Shown here one piece after another: positions 20,446 through 34,435 of a stretch of 64,000 bases of DNA. Positions within the stretch are counted from its first letter, which is position 1. Every line of letters starts with the position of its first letter. Under the pieces are notes generated by a model that saw only the letters and a program-made list of their open reading frames with translations, had not been told where the DNA came from and did no database searches. Both the position numbers and the translations under genes were made by a program. Source of the stretch: Cyclospora cayetanensis (taxonomy: Eukaryota > Apicomplexa > Conoidasida > Eucoccidiorida > Eimeriidae); the NCBI RefSeq assembly GCF_002999335.1, contig NW_020312036.1:496001-560000 (forward strand). The letters are read 5' to 3'.

Positions 20446-23400
20446 ATGGCTCGCAAGAAGAGGACCGACGAAGAAGCGGCTGCCGGCAGCGCTGCCGCTG
20501 CTGCTGCTGGTATAGCAAAACAATCTGGGGAAAACGTATCGAAGGGCAGTGACGCTGGACGCAACAGCGACGGCAAAGGCGGCGCTGTTGCTGAGCAGGG
20601 ACGACCCCGGAAAGGGGGGGAGGGCGCGTCTCGCCAAGGGGGCACCCCGAACTCCGCCGCTGCGCCTCCGGAGACCGACACGAAGGCCTCCGTTACGGCT
20701 GCAACACCAAAATCATTCGGTTCGGCTGCAAAAGAGCAAGCGGACCAGTCAGGAGGCGCTGCTGCTGCTGCTGCAGAGAACACAGACGCTGTTGTGCCGC
20801 CACTGGGGGTTGCGCAGCGCAGAGAGATTGACATGACGGGCATGTCCGCGAGCCGCAAGAAGAATCTTAAGAAGAAGATCAGGAAGCAAGAGCAGCGGCA
20901 GCAGGAGGCTGAGTTGAACAGCGCAATGCGGGCGGGTGCGGGGGGCAGCACCTATGCGTCTCGCCTCAGTCAGATCGCGCAGCAGTGGTCCAAGCAGGTG
21001 GCTCAGCTCGAGGCCAGTTGCGCAAAAGTCACTGATGGGGCAGGTGCGAAGCGCATTGCTGAGTCGGCTGCGCAGCTGCAGAAGGAGATGCAGGAGGTTC
21101 AAGAAGAGGAGGTCGCGGGGGCCAAGATGCCAATCAACAAGCGTTCTACGGTGCAGCACATGCAAGAAAAGATCAAGGAGGCCGAGCAAACCATTCAGAA
21201 GCAGCAAAAAGAGCAGCAGCGGGCAGCTGGGCAGCAAAACAAACACGGCGCAGAGGTAAGGGGCGCCGCAGATGCGACCAGTGACGCTCAGCTGGAGGAG
21301 TCCTTGCGCTACCTGGCGCACCTCAGGGAGCAGCTAGCGCTCACCCAGCAGCAGAGCGACCTGCGCGCCTTCCAGCAGCAGGCAGCAGAGCTGAAAGCCA
21401 CGCTTGAGCAGATCGTGAGAAGCGCACACAAGGCTGTGCAGCAAGCTGCCAACGCCCCAGACAACCGCAGAGCGCAGCAGAGAGAGGCCACGTGGCATAA
21501 GCGGCTCCAGGAAGTGGGGGCCGCTTTTCCCGAGGCGAACGGAGTTTCCAGCTTCGTGAATGCATCCGTTGCGCTGCCGAGCGACGCAAGCTTCATTCTG
21601 CTGACGCCGCAGGGCCAGCCTTCTCCCATGCTGCGCAAGGTTGAGCGGAAGTTCAGTGTGCTAGTCGAGAAGAAGGGACTGGGTGACAGGGGTCTGCTCC
21701 TGAGCATCGTTGGGTACGTGCAAGACGCTTGCGACAAGTGTGCTGCATTCCTGAATGCATGCAACTTTCCGCAAGTCCCAATAGGCTTCAGCACCGCGCC
21801 CAACTGCATTTCACTGGAGGGGCAAAACATAGGGGCCTTCATTGGCAGCGCTGGAAGCAACCTCCGGAAGCTCGAGGCAGAGCTCGACGTCCTCCTCTGG
21901 CTAGAAGACAAGTGGATTACTATTCTTGGTCACGAGGCCACTGTCAAAAAGGCTATTCCCCAAATCAAGGTAATAGACGTGCTGCTTCTTCCGTTCGCGC
22001 CTGCCAAGAGAGGCTAACATCGCCGCGTGCGACGTTCCTCTCAGTGCTCACAGAGCCTATTGCTGTCCTCTACGAGCTGCCGTAATGTGTATGTGTGGGG
22101 ACTGATGTGTGCAAGTGCGTTTGTATGTGTGCGTGGATTTATGTGCGTTTGTCCATTTGTGCTTGTGTGTATTGTCTCTGTCTCAATATGTGTGTGTGTA
22201 TTGTCTCTGTCTCAGTATGTGTGTGTATTGTCTCTGTCTCAGTATGTGTGTGTATTGTCTCTGTCTCAATATGTGTGTGTATTGTCTCTGTCCCAGTATG
22301 TGTGTGTATTGTCTCTGTCCCAGTATGTGTGTGTATTGTCTCTGTCCCAGTATGTGTGTGTATTGTCTCTGTCTCAGTATGTGTGTGTATTGTCTCTGTC
22401 TCAGTATGTGTGTGTATTGTCTCTGTCTCAACGCCTATGTGCGCCCTTACCAACTACTGCATTTTGAGTGCACGCGCAATGCAGGCCGTTTGTATGTGTA
22501 TGTGTATGTATGTGTGTGCATGTGCATGTTTAGGAGTCTCGCTCCCCTTCGGCAAGCGACGCAGGGCAGTCTCAGTGCCGCTGCGAGTTCAAGTCGGAAG
22601 TGGCACGGGCCATGATTCAGGGCAGTGCAAGAACACGTTCTAAGGTTCAGGATATTGAGACTGCCATGGGAGTGACCATTTTGGTGCGTCTGCCGCGTCG
22701 AGGAGACCTCAGCAAGACGACGACTGTGGCGATCAGGGGAGCCAGTGCTGATGAGTGCAAGAAGGCCTGTGCGGAGCTAGAGGAGGTGTTTGGCGGATTC
22801 GGCGTGGAGGTTGTCGAGTGCGACAGATTCAAGGCCACTAGAATTCTCCGCGGCACAGCTGTCGACTTCTCGCATATTAGGTAAGGAGGGGCGTTCTTTG
22901 GAGGGGAGGGCGCTCTGTCTTGGGTATGTCGAGATGGTCATTGCGATGTGTGTATATCCATAGCGATGTGTGTATATCCACAGCGATGTGTGTATATCCA
23001 CAGCGATGTGTGTATATCCACAGCGATGTGTGTATATCCACAGCGATGTGTGTATATCCGCAGCGATGTGTGTATATCCATAGCGATGTGTGTATATCCA
23101 CAGCGATATGTGTATATCCACAGCGATGTGTGTATATCCACAGCGATATGTGTATATCCACAGCGATATGCGTATATCCACAGCGATATGTGCGAACGGA
23201 GAGATGGCCACCATGGGGATGTTTGCCGCGTATAGATAGGGCTGGAAGCTTTGCGAGCAGCGCCTAGAGGGAATGCCGCTTCGGTGTGTTGTTGGGGTGC
23301 ATGCAGGTCGCACGAGCTGATCTCGTTGCTGCGATGCGATGAGGGTGTGCTGCTGGTTGCTCCTTCCGAGGCGTTGCGTCTGGCAGTCGAGGCCGTTGAA

Positions 23401-24429
23401 GCGGCGATGCATCAGCTGAGTCGGGCGACGGAGGTCTTGGAGATCAAGGCAACGCAGTTGCGCATCCTTGACCGTGGAAAGAGGAACGAAATCGAGACGC
23501 TGAGCGGCGCTACATGCAAGCCACCTCTCCTCGATGGGGAGAAGGCTACCCTGACTTTCACGGGTCACCCGGACGCCGTGCAAAAGGCGGTCGAGATGGC
23601 TCAGCAGATCCTGGATGAAATGAAGGAAGAGGAGCTCGAGTTGTCGGTGGCTGCCGCTTTGTGCTTCCTTGCGGACAAGGCGCACCGTGCTCTGGAGGAG
23701 GAGCATGGCATTCGCATCCGCGTCGATGTTCCCAGGGAGCGCCTCATCGTTCGCGGGAGTCTAGGAGGCTACGATGTCGTGGCCGATGCCATCAAGCGGA
23801 TGGAAGACGAGGTTGCGCGCAGCGGCAAAGTTGCTCATAAAATCGAGGTTCCTCGCGAGGCGGTACCCGCCATTCTCGGTCGTCAGGGGGCGAATGTGCG
23901 CCGCCTACAGAGCGATTGCAACTTGGACAGTGTCGTCATAGACGGTCGGCCCCAGGCAGTGTACCTTCTAGGTTCCCAAGAGGCGATCGACCAGGCAGTG
24001 GTCATGGTGCAGGAGATCGTCGGTAACAGCACAGGGGCGCGCGCGCAGAATGGAGTCGACGGAGGCGATCTCGGAAGACGTCCTCGAGCAGTTGGAGGGC
24101 GTGGAGGAGGTCGGGGAGGCCGAGGTGATGTCAGTAGCCGTGGCGGGAGTAGTGGTGGTGCTGCTGCTGCTGCTGCTTCGGTCAGGGGACGGGGTGGAGT
24201 CGGTGGACGTCCTGCTGTCGTCGCCTCGGCAAAGCCGTACAATGCAAATGTGGACGACGAAACCGCATTCCCCTCGCTCGGAATCTGCATGGCTCGACCT
24301 GGAGGGCGCTGGCAGAAGAGGTCGCAGGCTCCTGAGGGGTCCGAGGCACCCCCCAGGAGCGTTGTTGTCAACAGCAACAGTGACGCGCAAGGAGAGGAGT
24401 TTGTAGGGGCGGGTGAGAGTGCGAACTAG
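20446..24429 (+). CDS. Multi-KH-domain, RGG-tailed RNA-binding protein (vigilin-like)
   Basis: Three exons (20446-21969, about 22576-22880, 23307-24429) give about 983 aa. The N-terminal region is Ala/Lys-rich with SRKKNLKKKIRKQEQRQQ, followed by a Gln/Glu-rich coiled coil (about residues 180-340). Several KH-type repeats follow: one with GAFIGSAGSNLRKLEAEL near residue 470, diverged ones across exons 2 and 3, and a clear last one with PAILGRQGANVRRLQ. The tail is Gly/Arg-rich (GGRGGGRGGRG) and ends with an acidic DDETAFPSLG block. KH and RGG modules bind RNA. Vigilin-like proteins associate with ribosomes and ER mRNA, which is an inference here. Exon 2 could start at 22570, 22576 or 22588 in the same phase. 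Both introns contain minisatellites. Confidence 0.83.
22166..22435. repeat. 27-bp minisatellite, about 10 copies, in KH-gene intron 1
   Basis: Unit close to ATTGTCTCTGTCTCAGTATG plus TGTGTGT. Variants carry CCCAG or TCAAT. The array is inside the intron 21970-22575. Because 27 is a multiple of three, long artefactual ORFs rich in Val/Cys/Leu/Ser appear in all plus frames. Confidence 0.9.
22941..23191. repeat. 20-bp minisatellite, 12 full copies plus a partial, in KH-gene intron 2
   Basis: The unit CAGCGATGTGTGTATATCCA (variants with GATATG, CCGC or CCAT) repeats in exact 20-bp register from 22941 to 23180. It lies in the intron 22881-23306. Confidence 0.92.
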
Positions 24430-25508
24430 GTGTTCTGTTTCTGGTGTCGGTCCAGAGGATCGGCAAATCCCCATTGCCATGGCGGTCAGTGGTGGAAGAG
24501 GTTGACGGCAGTTTAGGCTCACGATGTGTATGCGAGCGCTCGTGTTGCCTCAGTTGGCATGCGGCTCTCCGCTGCCGTGCATACATGCATGCATGCAGGC
24601 AATGCACTGCACAATATATTATTATGATCGAGGCTCAGATTCGGCCCTCTGGCTTCGCTCGCTCTCTAGCTGGCGCATCTTCTGGCTTGCGGACATGAAC
24701 AAGTCTAACCATTTAATTTTCGTTTGCGGCTTAACAACCGCCGTGGTGGTAAGCCGCCATTTGCGTGGCAGCGGAACGCACTCCGTACTACTGGCAGGAA
24801 AAGCTAAGCATGCTGAATGGCTCTACCAGTTCGTGGTAGATCCAGTTTTTTTCATGTTTCTCAACGCCTGCTGATGGAGCCAACCGCAGCAAAGTAGCAG
24901 TAGGCTTATGGCACTGCAAACTCCACTCGCGTTCAAGCATTAACTCCAGTAGGATATTTAACATACAAGCCCAAATCCCTTATGAAGGCGCCCCGTTGTT
25001 TCAGGCTCAGGTCATCCCAATCACGAGATTGCGAGTTCAGTGACTTCGCGGGCGGACCACTATTGCTTTTGTCGAGTGCAACAACTTTGACAAGGGCAGT
25101 TCGTATTCAAACGCGTTGGGATGTATCTGCACTTGCAACGGCTAGATGAGCGCACTCCTCTCAGCGAAGGGGGCCGACACAACACCCTTCACGCAGTTTG
25201 GCAACACACGAGCCTATCAAACGGCTGCACATTGCCCGTGCTAGTTCCTACGCATGATTTCTCCATCTAAAAACAACTTCTGGGAGGACCAGGACGCTGC
25301 TTGCACGTCGTTAGGCGGTTTGGTCTGTAGGGCCTTCAGACTCTTGTGACCTAGAACGTCTTTGATCCTAAAATACATATGCACGAGACAAATGCTGTCT
25401 ACCACTAATTACGGCACATGTGCAGCAGCATAAAGAGCCCGAGTGGACGACCGGTATGGGAGGGGGGACATCATCTGTCGGTAACGGCAAGCTGCACTGC
25501 AGCACAAC
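24430..25508. other. Convergent intergenic region
   Basis: Between the stop of the KH-domain gene and the stop of the coiled-coil gene. No supported gene. It contains a short CATGCATGCATG run near 24583-24596. Confidence 0.45.
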
Positions 25509-28500
25509 TCACCAGATATTTAAGCATCCAAAAGGCGAACAACAGCCAACATTTGGGACCTGGGAAATAATGCTCAGCTCCTCTGCATGGACAGGCGCCT
25601 CAAGTAGCTGTAGCTGCCCACTGCTGCAGCTGGTTTGCACTGGGCAAGCACTAGGTCGAGAGGCGCTTGCTTGACCTACTTGTAACAAACACAGGTTCGC
25701 AGTCCCACTTCCCAGCTTTGACACATCACGGGTATCGTCCTGAATGTCAAAAGCCTCCCGGGGAGTCACCTGATAAATCGCCGGCTCTAGAGTTCCAGAG
25801 CTCCCCTGTTTGGGGCGGAGAGATGTGAGCATTCCCTCGAGATTCGAAATCTTGTCACGGAAAATTACTGCCTGGCCTTCAGCTGACTGCAACGCATTAG
25901 TGAGCCGTAAGCTTGTGTCGTTTGCAGCCCTCTGAGCTTCTTCTTTTGCGTTGTGCATCCTCTCCAAAGTGTCTTGAAGCTCCCCTACCTTCTTACAGCT
26001 CTCACGTAACTGCCTAGTTGATTCATCCAGTTTTGTCTGGGCCTCGCGTTGCTCAGCCCTTGCTGCTTGGCATTCATTCCTCAGTCTCTCCGCCTCTTCG
26101 GTCATCGTGCGTATCTGCTCTTTTGCTTGAATGAAAGCTTGCTTTGAGAAATCCATATCTGTCTTCAGTTTAGCGGTTTCTTTTAGTTGCGAGGAACGTA
26201 GGTCCTCCAGTTCAAACAAAGCTCTCTCCATGGCTTCCAATGCGTTGCTAAGCTGCTGCTGCAATTCGCTCCCGTCGCTCGCCAGTCCACTGGCCTCCTT
26301 TAGCTGAATATGTTTGGGTGCTAAATTTGTCTTTTTGACTGCCAGGCGTAGCGTTGAAGGCTGCACAGCTCCTCTAAAGCTGCTGCGCTTCTCAGCAGGC
26401 AAGATTAAGGCCACAGGCGGTCCACTTGAACTGTCCGACGCTGGGGTGGACGCTAAGCTTAGGTCTTCTGCTAGTGTGGTAACCGAGCCTGACATGACTG
26501 AAGGAGCTGCAAAGCCCACCCTGTCAAGTATGTTGCTGCGGGATCGCTCCCTTGGTCCTTCCAGACACAACGCTTCTCCTACTTGAGAATCCAGTGAGAC
26601 GACACCTGGCGATATAGAGGAGGCTAGTGACTGCGGAGAGCGAGGGGAATCCGGAAGGCATTGCACAGAGGATTTCCTGCGTTGCATTGACCATTTCCGA
26701 CTCTCAGTACACGAGAGAGACCTGATAGCATCCATGAGCTGATTAATCGTTGTTTCCTTTTCAGCCATCTCAACACGACGACGCGACACCTGTAGGCCAC
26801 CATACCGACATACAAAACTTTTTGAAGTGATGAAGAAATGGTTGCCAAACATTGACGTACAATTAAGGCGCAATATAGTAAGAGGCGATGAACTACACTA
26901 CGCTCCTGGACACTCTTTGCAGCGAAAAGTTTCTTGCTGAAGTTCGTCTCACTTCGTGGCGTAGATCCTCATTCTCTTTTCTGAGCCACTCGTTGCTCCT
27001 GTGCATTCCGCAACGTATGATTGATCAAACTCAGCACTGCACTGGGAATAGTTGGTTAGAATACCCAGAACCGTGCAGCAAGCAGAGAGAATGCAAATGT
27101 TATAGTGCGCAGCTCACGAGGCCTTCTGATAGTCAGTCGCATCTTCTTGATGCGCTTGTCGTGGAGACTGGGCCGACTTGCGATCCCTATGCTTTGCAAT
27201 GAGGACGTGCAAATTCTTCAGTTCCACCTTCAGCATCTACATTGCTCCAAAATACACCAGCAAATGAGCATCATGAGCTGTCGCTAGCAAAAACTGTCAT
27301 TTTTGCATACATCTGTGTACCCTATCACGCCCGCACTCATATCAATCATGTCTTACGCGTTGAATAGAGCGAACTGATACAACATCCCGTCATGGCTTGA
27401 TGCATACGATTCCAACTAAGTACAGGAGGAATTGGAGCCTGCCTTTATTGGCACCTCTGAAGTCAGAAGGATACAAACACTTACCGCGTTTTCGCTTTGA
27501 CAGATGTCCAACTCCTTCAAAAAGCTCTTCTGTTTTTTTTGCTGAGCCTCATGGGCCCGGAGTTCTGACTGGAGCTCTTCAAACTCTTCAAGCTGCAGAG
27601 CAGTAGCAAAAACGGAATTCGTGTCATTCCTGGATACAGGATTAAACTTGACGTACGAGGTAACCTACAAGGCGGCCGAAGTTCCAATCACACCAACATG
27701 ACAATCTCACACAATCATATTTATACATCATGGGAAAAAGAGCTATTGCCATTTGCGCCGAATGTTAGGAAAGCTTCTAAAGCACTTGCCTGCTTTTCGT
27801 TGCGCTGTCTCTGCTGTTCGAGTTTTTCGGATAAGAGTTCGTTGTGCCTACGAAGCTCTGCAACCTGCACAAAGTACAAAAACTTTCATTTAAGGATGTC
27901 GTTTAGTAGTTATGAATGATCGTCTCCATTCTCCGCGAACACTTCGCGATACATCACGGGATAGCGTATTTTCGACAAAATCCCTAACTGCGCTAACCTC
28001 CGTCATCAATTCCTGAATCTTTGGAGCCATCTGCGTAGACAAAAGTGTATGCACTTTCGCCAAAAGCGTATTTATTGCATCCCCGTCCACCTGAAGGTCC
28101 GTGGAAGCTGGCTGAGCAGCTGAAGTCTGCATGCGAAATATATCCGACTGGCAAAGACCCCAATGACGCCTGCTCTCAGACCGTCCTGCATTCATCATCG
28201 AAGACAAAGAACTGTAGTCAACTGATGATTCTACCTTCGAAATCTAGGTGTGCCTCCACGGAATGCCCAACGCTGCGGTTTCTTTCATCACACTAGATGC
28301 TCACCAAAAGTAATGTCAAGGGAGGAGGAAGCATTTGCTTGAGCATTCGGAAAACGATCATCTGACAAGCTTCGCCGACGGGAGCACTGAGCCTTGGGAA
28401 GGACCGCTCCAAGCTCGGCATCATACGCCCTGAGTATCTCATCCACCTCAGAAAGCATGGCTTGCGCCAGTTCTCCCTGTTTGTTCCTATTGAATTCCAA

Positions 28501-28581
28501 GCCAGCAACTTGAAAGGAGTTGACAGAACCTCGAGAACTGAGTGTGCCCAATGATAGGCGCCTTGAGGAGGAGCGCGACAT
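25509..28581 (-). CDS. Coiled-coil protein, about 650-690 aa (multi-exon)
   Basis: Supported minus-strand exons are 28581-28305, 28119-27953, 27864-27790, 27592-27485, a small uncertain one near 27236-27188, 26998-26953 and 26789-25509. The start reads MSRSSSRRLSLGTLSS. Exons 2-6 encode charged heptad-like sequence (ELRRHNELLSEKLEQQRQRN, LEEFEELQSELRAHEAQQKK, NEWLRKENEDLRHE). The last exon has a Ser-rich linker followed by about 170 residues of coiled coil (ERLRNECQAARAEQREAQTK) and a non-helical tail. Intron 3 starts with GC (CAG|GCAAGT). A GT alternative there would put the next exon out of frame. The join between the two smallest exons is unresolved. No family is recognised. Cytoskeletal or centrosomal scaffolds look like this, but that is only a guess from composition. 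Confidence 0.72.
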
Positions 28582-29281
28582 GGTAAAAACTTGTGGTAAG
28601 CTAATGTTTATACATGCAAGCTGACAGGGCTAGAGCTGTTCGCTGGGTATTGAAAACGCCTCTATAAGTTGAATTTGCGTCTTCCCGTATTCACACATCC
28701 ATGAGCCCACTGAGTATAGGCCGAAGAGACGAGCTTGCAGCACCTTTTCCACGCCCGCCGTACAGCAAAAAGCCCTAATTTACAGCTCGCCTGACGGTAT
28801 GGTGAACTCCAGTTCTAAAGGGCCACAAGGCATTGCACCCCGACAGATACCGCTTAGCCGCATGTTTTCTACAGCGTCCGAGCAGTAAGGCCCTTTCTTC
28901 CGATAAGGAAGCGCAAAAAAGATGCTTTTTTGTCACTCTACGTTAGCGGTTGGTGAAGTATGTGCTGCTTTTAACAAGAGCAAGCGGCCATAACCACGAA
29001 AGGAAACTGAATTGCGACCTCGTTCGATGCATCATAGAAAAAGATTGTTTAAGGGGTACATAAAATTTGTGGTCATTATGAAGCACTGTTTAATTTGGGA
29101 GCTTCCAACTTCATGACGCAAATGACTTGGGCGTGCACTGGAGCGCCTGCTCCTGTTACTTCCACTGGTGCGTTGCGCATGTTTTATGGCTATGTGCTTG
29201 GCAGCTCCACAGAAATATGAACTTAACACGAATAACAAACTAGTCCCTTGCGGAAGGTGGGTTGTTGTAAGCAGGTGCTGT
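28582..29281. other. Intergenic region, no gene seen
   Basis: Upstream of the coiled-coil gene start and downstream of the ConA-like gene stop. It would hold the promoter of the former. No motif was recognised. Confidence 0.4.
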
Positions 29282-30465
29282 CTACCGCTCGATTGCGAAA
29301 CCATCGAATAGAGCGCTGCCCCTTCTCACTTCGATCCCGAAGCGACCTCTGTCTGTCAGAGCAAGTACAAGCCTTAAAGATAAGCTTAATTGTGTTGAAT
29401 CTTTTCTACCTTTGTGTGGCATCTCGTAGGAAATCACAACTCGATTGTCTACGAACATCTCGAGAGGTCCATGTTCCCCCCGGTCATTCTGCTGGCCGTG
29501 ATAACGCTAGCACACCTTTTAATGGTAGCTCTGTACTTACGACTGTTATTTCGTGACGAATTGATGGGTTTATATATAATATAGGTGCCTCAGTAAGGGT
29601 TGTTTCCACACCACCCTTCTTGAGTTGAAGGCTTGCAACCTGCAATCCGTTTGGTAGCAGAAGACCACTTTTCGAAGAATACGGCTCACTCTTTTATCAG
29701 TATCCAGCACTGCTGAAACGTAATCTTCTTGACTGTTGGCTCGGAAAATGATTCCTGCAGCTGAAGCACTGCCGAGGCGAACAAATGCAGTCACTTTGGC
29801 AACATTGCACTCATGGCCTTTCAGCAACAAGCTCATAGGCCTAGCCACTTGATTAGAAATATGTGCATTCTCTAAAGCACTAACAATAGCGAGCGCATGT
29901 ATCACATTCCTTACAAGGCTCAATGGAAGAAGGGGTCAAGCGCATAATGCCAAGCTCCATCAGATTCTGCCACATACTAGAATTCTCCCAATCTGATGTT
30001 TGTGAACAGACCCGAGTAAAGAAGTCAAATTAGCATCGTAGATACCTTCGAGTGACATGGCAGGATTGTTATATGTCTCGCACAGCGGGGTGAGTCCGGG
30101 AACCGGCATGAGCGATGGCGCCGGCCCGTGAGCCTGGTACTGCCGTCCTGCTTCATCAACCGCTAGACCACTTACAACTCTATCCCCAACTAGTTTTTCG
30201 CCTGATACAGGCATCTCCACGCGAAACAGCTCATTCTGGTAGGGACACGCTTGTCACGTAGAGTTTGAATTGTCGGGAAATCGAATGTTCCCACCTCGGC
30301 AGTGTGCATGCCGGTGAACCTTTCCTGGAGTGGCTGCACCTCCACGGCATGGACTTCTGAATCAGGAAAGAATGGTGTAGCCTTGTAAGCGGTTGTATAT
30401 TGAAAATCTCCGGTTGATGATGGGACGGAATCAACGCTTTGGTCATCGTAATTCTGCAAATCCAT
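29282..30465 (-). CDS. Protein with C-terminal ConA/LamG-like (jelly-roll) domain
   Basis: Exons 30465-30295, 30235-29978, 29869-29690, 29639-29541, 29488-29410 and 29352-29282 give 285 aa from the ATG at 30465. An acceptor-like CTGCAG just upstream means more 5' exons are possible. The last four exons match the usual order of a ConA-like lectin/glucanase fold: VTAFVRLGSASAAGIIFRA, EDYVSAVLDT, SLQLKKGGVETTLTEAPI, LEMFVDNRVVISYEM, and the closing GRFGIEVRRGSALFDGFAI. Such domains bind sugars or mediate adhesion in secreted proteins, but I see no signal peptide at this start. Three introns would be only 50-64 nt. The intron 30294-30236 could instead be coding with a one-base frameshift, because its translation reads smoothly (TFDFPTIQTLRDKRVP). 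Confidence 0.66.
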
Positions 30466-31247
30466 GAGGCTGCAGCGATGAAGATATGCCGTTGTGAAAA
30501 TCATACCGCAAGCCATGGCATGCGCATGCGGCGCTGCTTGATTTTATCCTGATGCAAATAGGGCCATACACTAGAACAGTCGGGAAACAGTAATTTTCAA
30601 CATACAAGCGGATCATTGGAGCTTTCCCTTGGCCACAGTGTCCATGCCGCTGTTCTCGTCCACCAACTTATCGCCGTTGCAAGTATTAAAATTCGAAGAA
30701 AAACGCTTGCCATTGGAGCAAACGTACAGCTAACGACTGCTGTGAAAAGTTGTTAAAACGCGAAGATGCAGACTGGCAAGAAAGCGTGGCGTCTTGCATG
30801 GTCGCTGAGCTGTCACGACAACTGAGAGTGCGCCGCCCGTGATGTATGTGAGACTATCACAACATGGAGAAGAATACTATAATTTAGGCCGCAAACTATA
30901 CAAAGCCCATGCCGTGGCATCTGGCATTACGGAAAACACCTGAGCACCGCGGTCGCACGACATACCCGGCACTGAAAACGGGTGTTGCTGTATTGTAGAT
31001 GGCGATTCCTTGAAAGAGACTCGATTTTTTTTTGTCGCCCATGCGAGCGCAACCCAACCAGCCCCATACAAAATCATGCCAACCACCATTCAGTATTGTA
31101 TGAATTGAACTATGCAAGAACCGAAGCCCGTGTCTAACAAACAACCGGATACTACAGTGTTTCTGGGAGTTGCGCCCTTTGGCTGGCAGGCGTTTTCACA
31201 GCAGCGAGGTCAAGTGTCAAGACTGCGCGGGCTCAGCTCAAGAAGTG
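30466..31247. other. Short region between ConA-like gene and CCT
   Basis: May contain 5' exons of the ConA-like gene, since both genes are on the minus strand. Only short ORFs without motifs are seen (for example 30877-31144 minus). Confidence 0.35.
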
Positions 31248-33104
<1,857 letters not shown>

Positions 33105-34435
33105 AGGGCTCCCGCTGCTATTGAATTGCCAGCTGGTCTATGGGGGTGCCACTCAACGGCCCCAGAGCCCTGGGGACGGAGCAGGGGGTTCTTATGGCTC
33201 AGCTTTTGGAGACACTGAGCACTTCTGAGAGTCAACACGAAGCCTCCTAGAAGAACCACGACAGGCACGGAGCAGCCGTTCGTCTCGTGATCCAATACTG
33301 TGTGAACAGTTAGAGAAGAGAGAACCTGGAAGCCGCCCTCCACCTAATAATAGGGATGCTGGTAGTCGGGTGACTCAGGAAGGCCAAGAAATGGTTGATT
33401 GACTTCCTAAAGTGTGCAGGCTGGCGGCCTTGTCTGAGCGGGGGGTAGCGGCAGCGGGATGACGAGAATGCCAGGGAAATCGCAAGGGGCGGTGTTTCTA
33501 GAGCCATAATATGTATTGTCTGATATATCGAGCAATGTGTAGAAAATGAGCCATTGTGGTATGCAGTCCCAAAAGTTCCCGCTTGTCGTGAGCCGCTAAG
33601 GCCGGTACGCACGAAGAATGCCGTGGGGGTGGGTGGGCGAAAGGGGGCTGCTGCGTCACTGTCCGCGACATACTTTCAAAAAGCATTAATTGCCTATATG
33701 CCAACATAGATTTAGAACATGTGGTCCTGATTTGCATGGGCATAAGGTGCACAGGAGGCAAGGACAGCGGATGAGACACATGAATACATGCCTGCAATAG
33801 CGCTTGTGCTTGACACCGGTATTAACCAGGCAGCCTCACAATCGAGTGCAATCCGAAGACCATTGCACTAAAATTCTTGTAGCTTTGTTGGATCTCTTTG
33901 GTAGCGCATTGGAAGAATGAAGGGGAAAGAGGCCGTAAAGGGGTGAAAGCAACTCTAGAACACACTTATACGAGATCAAGCTTGTATGGGGCTAGGCTAC
34001 ATCCAAACACTTTCTACTACATCAGTTTTATTTGAATGAAGCTAAGTAAAGAATTTATTAACTGGACTGCAGAGTCCTGCTGTTTCGATTGGAGAAGACG
34101 CAGTGTTCTGTGCACCTGCGGCAGATGCTATCTTCAATGAGCTGTGAGTATTCTTTTGAAGTGCTAAGAGGGTGCCGCTTGACGCACGAATGCTGCCTGT
34201 CGCCTTTCATTGGGGAGATCTGAGGGGCGCAGTTGCGAGAAGGGAAAACTTTTCCTTAAAATTCAATAGACATCTCTACAGTAAGGGTTGAGCTTGAAGT
34301 TAAGGGTGTCCTTGAGGAGACCTTAGATGGGTTGTTACAACTGGTAGCACTGAAAAGGTTCGCAGCAGCTGTTTCCCACTCATTTACTTGCTGTGGAGGC
34401 ACTATGATGCCATCTTTCCCTACAACTTTTGGGGG
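33105..34435. other. Upstream region of CCT, no gene seen
   Basis: Contains only short ORFs on the minus strand (33310-33797) without motifs. It probably includes the CCT promoter. Confidence 0.4.

Noticed and set aside
22027..22643. Plus-strand ORFs with repeated VCVLSLSQY-like units
   Set aside because: The 27-bp repeat is a multiple of three, so every frame stays open. The region is an intron of the KH gene.
22166..23191. CRISPR array
   Set aside because: The units are contiguous tandem repeats without unique spacers, and the sequence is eukaryotic.
22777..23706. Minus-strand 309-aa ORF with repeated SLWIYTHRCG-like units
   Set aside because: It is antisense to KH-gene exons and generated by the 20-bp minisatellite.
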